From Tubulanus polymorphus (taxonomy: Eukaryota; Nemertea; Palaeonemertea; Tubulaniformes; Tubulanidae): a DNA stretch of 64,000 bases. Made by a program: the position numbers and the translations under genes. The stretch covers positions 24,850,485-24,914,484 of the forward strand of contig NC_134027.1 of the NCBI RefSeq assembly GCF_964204645.1. The letters run 5' to 3'. Each line of letters opens with the position of its first letter. Positions within the stretch are counted from its first letter, which is position 1. The notes below the pieces were generated by a model that did not search any database, had not been told where the DNA came from, and saw only the letters and a program-made list of their open reading frames with translations. This document shows positions 58,601-64,000 of this stretch, one piece after another.

Positions 58601-61498
58601 AACAGCACTTCCGAGTGGACCGGTTCTAACATCTGAACCAACCACCGCCATTAACAACATCGTTACAGTACAGGAGAATTCACCGTTAACAATCACATGT
58701 AACGGTTCACAGTCTGGAGCTAAAGGACTGACGTATAAATGGAATGGTGTCAATCTATCAGGACAGTCTAATAATAAACTCAGTTTTACAGAAGTCAGGA
58801 GAACTGATTTAGGTGTTTATACGTGTACAGTGTCGAATACAGCAGGAACAGTTGCTGGTAGTATTATTATCAATGTCCTATGTAAGTAAATTAACATATT
58901 GATACAACCTATACAAAAAAAAACTTTTCGATATGGCTCCGGCATCCAGTTCTTCAGTCGTGGTTTAATTGAAATGATTTTAGATATTTCTGTAACTCTC
59001 GATCCGACCTTAGGCAAGACGGATTCAAACATAAAAGGTATGCCCACTATTTCATCCTTGTGCATTTGACTTATAGTTGATCAGATTCAGAATTTCGGGT
59101 TTCTAGCTAATTTGAGCTTCTTTCACTTCCATTTATTTTGGCTAATTCTTTTTGAGGTGATTGCTCTGAACCGGCTGCCCTGCCTAGGCGTAGGCTTTAT
59201 TCAAAGTATAAAGACAGCCTGGACGTTTGTATGTTCCAGATGAATAGTAATTATCACTTCGCGCATTAGGCATAAGTTACGAAATATCTCAACGCTCGTA
59301 GACATAACTTACGAACCAAAAAGTAATTGAACGAGCAAATCATCCAGAAATACAATAAATGCATATGTGTTTTTCAAATTTTAAGACCTTAGGTTTTTAT
59401 ATCTATCAATATGTTCAAAACTTCACAAAACATTTTCAATCAGTGTAAATAGCTTCCTTTTAATTTATGTCAATGTTAAATGAAAGTATAAAGTTCCATC
59501 AAAAGTACATCCCTGTTAAGCCTGGTGCCGCCTGATTTGCCCCAGCACGATTCAAGAAGAAAGCCCTTATGCTGTACGTGCCGCCCGTACGGAACGGGGT
59601 CAGAACGTCGCACGGTGGGGGAGGTATGTGACAGTAGTATGCGTGTGTATATGGGGGCGGGCGAGGGGTTGCGGCTTTATGTGTTTTACATTCCTTTACC
59701 GTAGAACCATATTCAGCGTCTTAATTTGTTTCCATCTACAGATTCTACTACCATTAATTGGGGACCGTTGACTCGTGGCCCACCGGGAGGTATCGTGGTT
59801 TCACTTGTTATCATCACAATTATCGTTGTTAATGTCGTGATTCTATTTGTGAAAATACGCGAAAAAAATTCGAAAAGGTAGGACACAAAATCTCACCAAT
59901 ATATTTCAGAAAGTTACGTCCTGTATTATACCGACCTTTATCCGATATATTTTATTCGGATCTGATAATTTTTCCAGTTCCGCTGCTACAAAGACAAACA
60001 TTAGAAGCAAGAGTAAGACAACGACAAGAGGTATATTTATATTTATATTTATAACTCCCTACCTCCTACCTCCACTCAGAATCTAGTGTCAACTCGGAAT
60101 ATGACACTTATGGATGTACAATTTCTAAGTGAGTGATAACATGTAAAATCAGGTGCCTGGTTAAATTTGACTTGAGATTAATTCATTTTCACTGTTTCAA
60201 CTCAGATTGAGTCAGATTTCAACCGAGAATGAATTTGTATTCAGGTCTATGCAAATAAAAAAGTGGACTTATTTTAGGCCAATGTCATTAGATTTAGTAT
60301 TTTGAACATGCGATGACAAATCCAAAAAACAGAATATTCCAAGGATCACCGAAAATAGGATCACCATTTTGCATTTTTAAATATAATCTATGTGATAACG
60401 AAATTTTGCAAGATTTCATATATCAATATACTATTAGGTGCATCATCTTAACTTCAAAGTCGAATATATTCTGTTTACTCTTGATTTTCAGCTCGAAAAG
60501 ATGAAGCCGAAATGTCTACGAGAAAACAACGATCTTCCGCTAAAACGAAAGAACCGATTTACGGAAATCGTGAGGTGCGAAATATTCAACTGCATCATTA
60601 ATTTTATGCAGTTTAACAAATCAGTTAAAGCAGTTTAAAAAATTTCAGTTTTCGAGTTCATCGAAATCTGGGGTGGATGCTTACGGCAAAAAGTGTACAT
60701 CTCTTCTTAGTAACGCCACACTTATTTTTTCAATCGAATTTTAAGCCTACCGGGGATCAAATCTATATAATGAAAAACAGTTAAGCGTCTCAGTAGAGAT
60801 AAAAGATGTTATTGTAACCATATGTCATCATTTGGGACTGAGAGCGCCCAGTTCAAAGATAATCGAAGTATCCAAGATGACTTGAAGAATACTGTCCTGC
60901 GTCGCCAAATCTATTGATTTTCCATTTCACGACCAAGAGACATCTATTCATTGTTTTACAGATGGACGCTGTCGCCAAAGACGCGTCCGCGTTCAGAGAC
61001 GTCGGCGAGGAATATGAGGAAATCTAGCACAAACTATTTTCGAGTCCAAATTTGTATTTGCAAATCAATTTACTATAAGTTTTAAAAGTCCTTTGGATTA
61101 TTTGTAAGCACCATGATCATTCCAACTTTCTCGGCGAATCTGACTGTTAAAAGTCTTTGTTGAGTAGTAATAACGTTTGGCTGTGAGCCTAAAACATGTT
61201 CTAGGCAGCATATTATACAGATCGCTGATTTCTTTTAGAATCTGCACATTTTTAGCTGCAATAATGATATAATAATATAGTTCATAACCTATCCAAGACT
61301 TTATTTCCAATCGATTCAAGCACCTTTATTCTAACCCTAACATCAATCTATATAAAAAATTTCACTTGTATTGCTATATAACCTCGATTCTATTAACATT
61401 TAATAAATCCTAGTATAGGTGGAACTCATTTATAAGTTAGTGCTCTATTCAGTAACAAACATTTCTCGGGGAAGTTTTCATCAGCATCAGGCGCAGAA
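54275..61498 (+). repeat. 7.2-kb direct tandem repeat, unit 2 (carries gene D)
   Basis: Second copy of the unit described at 47075-54274. It differs by scattered substitutions, a 26-bp insertion near 58510-58536 and a patch of higher divergence near 60915-61027 around the last exon. Confidence 0.95.
55689..61027 (+). CDS. Ig-domain receptor D: two Ig domains, TM helix, YEEI tail
   Basis: Eight exons join in phase: 55689-55712, 55952-56015, 57999-58349, 58606-58881, 59742-59877, 59978-60030, 60492-60574 and 60962-61027. They give 350 residues, the same layout as gene C. Differences visible from C: Gly to Ala near the end of Ig1, C-D-G to C-N-G in Ig2 (creating an N-G-S glycosylation sequon), S-E-A to S-K-T in the juxtamembrane exon, and four changes in the 21-residue final exon. 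The Y-G-N motif and the terminal E-E-Y-E-E-I are kept. Reading past the Ig1 donor at 58349 stays open to 58546 and would encode a hydrophobic segment (M-L-L-I-V-V-V-I-I-M-F), a possible alternative short form absent from gene C. A polyadenylation signal AATAAA is at 61402-61407. Confidence 0.88.
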
Positions 61499-62058
61499 GG
61501 TCTTGTCAAATATGTTTAAAAAAATAGGTTAACTGATTGTGGCTAATTCGGGGTTCACGAAAGGAATAAAAGAATAACTTGAAAACTTAAAGATTTAGTA
61601 GTTCAACTGTATGGAAAGAATACTCGTACAGAAATACACCTGAAAAACTAACTCGATTTACTTACATAATGAAAGTGCAAATACTTTTTGAGCATTATTA
61701 AACTTGGTTTTGTTAAATCGTTGATTTTTGTAAACTTATGACGCCAATAAACACGACTGAATGCATGTGAAAATTTCTGTTCTTAATATCTATTTTTTCA
61801 AATGTTTTTTTTTCTCTAATGACACGCAATAACAGCGACTCAAAAACCCATAATTAACCGGATTGAACATCACAATCGATGATACGTCGACCAACGCAGA
61901 CAATGAGGCCTGTGGCAGTCGAGGATTCCGCTTGTGGCAAGCGAGGATCCACCGGATTCAGCAGTAGTCTACTTTCAGAAACGACGCTCGAATTTCTCCA
62001 AAATCTATCTTTATCTCCTCAACTTATACGAATGGTAGATAAAAATCGCGCTATATAA
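61499..62058 (+). repeat. Partial third copy of the 7.2-kb unit
   Basis: The first ~560 bp of the unit recur (GGTCTTGTCAAATATGTTT through ACGAATGGTAGATAAAAATCG), then homology stops before the gene part. This marks the right breakpoint of the tandem array. Confidence 0.9.
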
Positions 62059-62750
62059 AAATCAATCTATCTGAGTTTATCACGAGACTTGATTAGCTCT
62101 ATTTCTGATGCGGGAGGTTAAAAAAGAGTACTCTACGTTCGACTGTGGCAATCGAGGATTCTACTTGTGGCAAGCGAGGATCCACCAGGTTTGCTAGTGT
62201 GCACTCAGACAACAACTCCCCAATTCCTTCTCTGATTCAATTAAAGTCTATCCATAATTTCTCAAATTCTTTGAATGGTGATTAGTAAAATTCACCTTAT
62301 GAACCTAAAGACCGTCTGAGGAGTGATATTGCCTAATTTCTGATGAGGGAGGCTAGCAATCTAGATGAAAGTCATATAGTGGGCTAGCTGGTGGCACGGA
62401 GTCCTCATTAGACTGCAAGCACTAAAATCCATCCGAGTTGTCGTATTGATGCGCACGCCATCTAGCCGGATATCTAGCGGCACGACACCGTCCTCATCGA
62501 ATGAGGAACGATCAACCGAATTTGTGTAAACGGCGCATCGACAGGCTCGCGCAGTGTCGACAGTTCTAGCCTTATATGTAAAAACATGAAACGAAAGGGA
62601 AACAATAAAACTAACTAGAAGATCATTAACGCCTTGAAAACTAATAAAGATATTGCTTAGTATTGTCGACAATGAGTGACATACAGGTTTTTCCAGTCCT
62701 CAATGATGTACTTTTATCAGCAAGTAAATTCTGGACGTATCGGCCCCACC

Positions 62751-62808
62751 GCTGCTTCGCGTAAATCCCGCGCGGTGGCGCCACCGCGCGGGATTTACGC
62801 GAAGCAGC
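62751..62808. repeat. Perfect 58-bp palindrome, no spacer
   Basis: GCTGCTTCGCGTAAATCCCG and the next nine bases up to 62779 are followed at once by their exact complement through 62808. The axis is inside GGCGCC. Both arms are GC-rich in an AT-rich setting. Confidence 0.97.
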
Positions 62809-63311
62809 AGAACACAAACACGGCCACTCTCTCAATTTTCAATGATAGAAATCGTGTGTGCATTTCAATTATTTCGGCTTTTAAGGTTTTAAGGCACAAT
62901 ATCAGTTGATGATGTGATATGGCGATGTTAATTAATGATAATTCCGCAGTGAAGCTAGTCACGAACGGTGCCGATTGAGTGTATAGCTGCCAAAAACACT
63001 GAAATGTGCGTAGTTGCGTAACTATTTGCAGTGAATTGCAGACGAAACATGAAGCCTTAACGGCCGTTTGAAAAAAAATTATACCAATCGCAATTGTAAA
63101 ATAAAAATGAGATAGAACCTAAGTTAAAATTCTGGCCATTTCTAAAATGTTATTAATTATTATTACTAATTTTTAGTCAGTGCGGAACGTTTAGTTTTCC
63201 AACAATAATGAGGGGTGGTAGGTAGTCATGCAATTCAAGTCATCATTTATTACACGTTACTACCGTGTTGTTGAAAATCTCGCGAGGCCTGGATCAAACC
63301 CCATTGAACAA

Positions 63312-63350
63312 TGTGATCTGTGTGCTGGCCACAAATGCACACAGATCACA
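63312..63350. repeat. Hairpin, 14-bp perfect stem
   Basis: TGTGATCTGTGTGC (63312-63325) pairs with GCACACAGATCACA (63337-63350) around an 11-base loop. There is no U-run typical of a bacterial terminator and none would be expected here. Probably a small repeat end or a chance fold. Confidence 0.75.
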
Positions 63351-63407
63351 CTACAATACCCACAGCTTTCATATATCCATCCAAATATTTAGTGGCTTTC
63401 TTCCTGG

Positions 63408-63900
63408 ATGTCTATAATGACGTGTAATCCTAATAGTTTAGTTTATCAGTGTCTCCTTGATATGTATAGGGATGACAGCAATAATAACTGTAATTTTATA
63501 ACGGGCATTAAGACTTTACTCACTCATCTGAATTTGAATAACCTGTTGGGAAATCTAGGTGCCTGTAGCAATCCTGAATATATTTTAAGTAGCATCATAT
63601 CCAAATTACAAGACAATTTAATTCATTTTTGGAGTGAACAAGCCGCAAGTCAGAGCAAATTATCTAGAATTTTAGTATTAGAAGTGCAAATGCCAAACTC
63701 CGTACCTCATCTCACCGACTTATGATATAAAAAGGCAGACACCTGGGATTGAGTAGAGAAAACAGGCTTTGTGATACGTGTAACGGTGTCGAAGATGAGC
63801 TGCACTTCAACGTGTAGTAAATTCAACAATCTTAGGAAGAAATTTAATTTGGTAAATGTTGGTGTAAATGATGTAAATGAAATTCTATATATCGCGATAT
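63408..63900 (+). mobile_element. Decayed non-LTR retrotransposon ORF2 C-terminal region
   Basis: The frame 63408-63725 has L-V-Y-Q-C-L-L-D-M-Y, L-Q-D-N-L-I-H-F-W and S-Q-S-K-L-S, the pattern found downstream of the reverse transcriptase in many invertebrate LINE-like elements. After its stop, a second frame continues with R-H-L-G-L-S-R-E-N-R-L-C and D-T-C-N-G-V-E-D-E-L-H-F, the usual Cys-containing motif, then C-S-K-F-N-N-L-R in yet another phase. The frame breaks show it is not functional. Assignment is by recalled motif pattern. Confidence 0.7.
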
Positions 63901-64000
63901 GTCGACATAAATATGGCGACTTGTCGAGTTGGAACGCGACAACTGGAGGCACAATGAAAATGCAGATTGTCGATGATAAAATAATATTGAACAAATTCTG

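Larger units (their letters stand above)
62059..63400. other. Right flank of Ig cluster, no gene seen
   Basis: Holds another GTGGCAATCGAGGATTC repeat at about 62150-62200, the perfect palindrome at 62751-62808 and a hairpin at 63312-63350. The short frames at 62361-62909 overlap the palindrome or lack domain signatures. Confidence 0.5.

Overview
This is animal nuclear DNA. It is AT-rich, its genes are split by GT-AG introns, and it holds a rhodopsin-class GPCR, a CYP3-clan cytochrome P450, a TMEM26 homologue, a SOUL haem-binding protein, a PAN plus C-type-lectin protein and a cluster of immunoglobulin (Ig) domain membrane proteins. It is full of small fold-back repeats and decayed non-LTR retrotransposon ends. 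Gene content fits an invertebrate bilaterian, probably a marine spiralian such as a mollusc, nemertean or brachiopod; the species cannot be fixed from the sequence. I rebuilt gene models by hand from splice sites and reading phase. In the complete models the exon lengths sum to whole codons.

Layout. 3-545 (+): last half of a neuropeptide-type GPCR. 1313-2037: 3' ends of non-LTR elements. 4121-10357 (+): eleven exons of a protein with three cyclic-nucleotide-binding (CNB) folds, 5' end not found. 10360-13456 (-): complete three-exon secreted PAN/C-type-lectin protein; its stop codon lies 2 bp from the stop of the convergent CNB gene, and its first intron is filled by a 39-bp minisatellite. 16000-22080 (-): complete thirteen-exon cytochrome P450 of 537 residues. 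25027-29933 (-): complete three-exon TMEM26 homologue. 32241-34763 (-): complete four-exon SOUL protein.

37253-61027 (+): a tandem cluster of four related Ig-domain type I membrane proteins. Gene A (37253-42186) has three Ig domains. Gene B (44520-47074) is broken by a frameshift, an internal deletion and a truncation. Genes C (48487-53799) and D (55689-61027) are near-identical two-Ig genes carried on 7.2-kb direct tandem repeats, followed by a partial third repeat unit. A, C and D share a leader split over two exons, a six-cysteine first Ig domain, one membrane helix and a cytoplasmic tail with a Y-G-N motif that ends exactly in YEEI, the classical Src-family SH2-binding sequence. This expanding, recombining receptor family is the most interesting content of the window. 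The right edge (63408-64000) is a decayed retrotransposon ORF2 C-terminus.

The Ig cluster looks like a unit (recent duplication, exon loss, apparent 3' gene conversion). The other genes are unrelated neighbours with ordinary metabolic, sensory or secreted roles.
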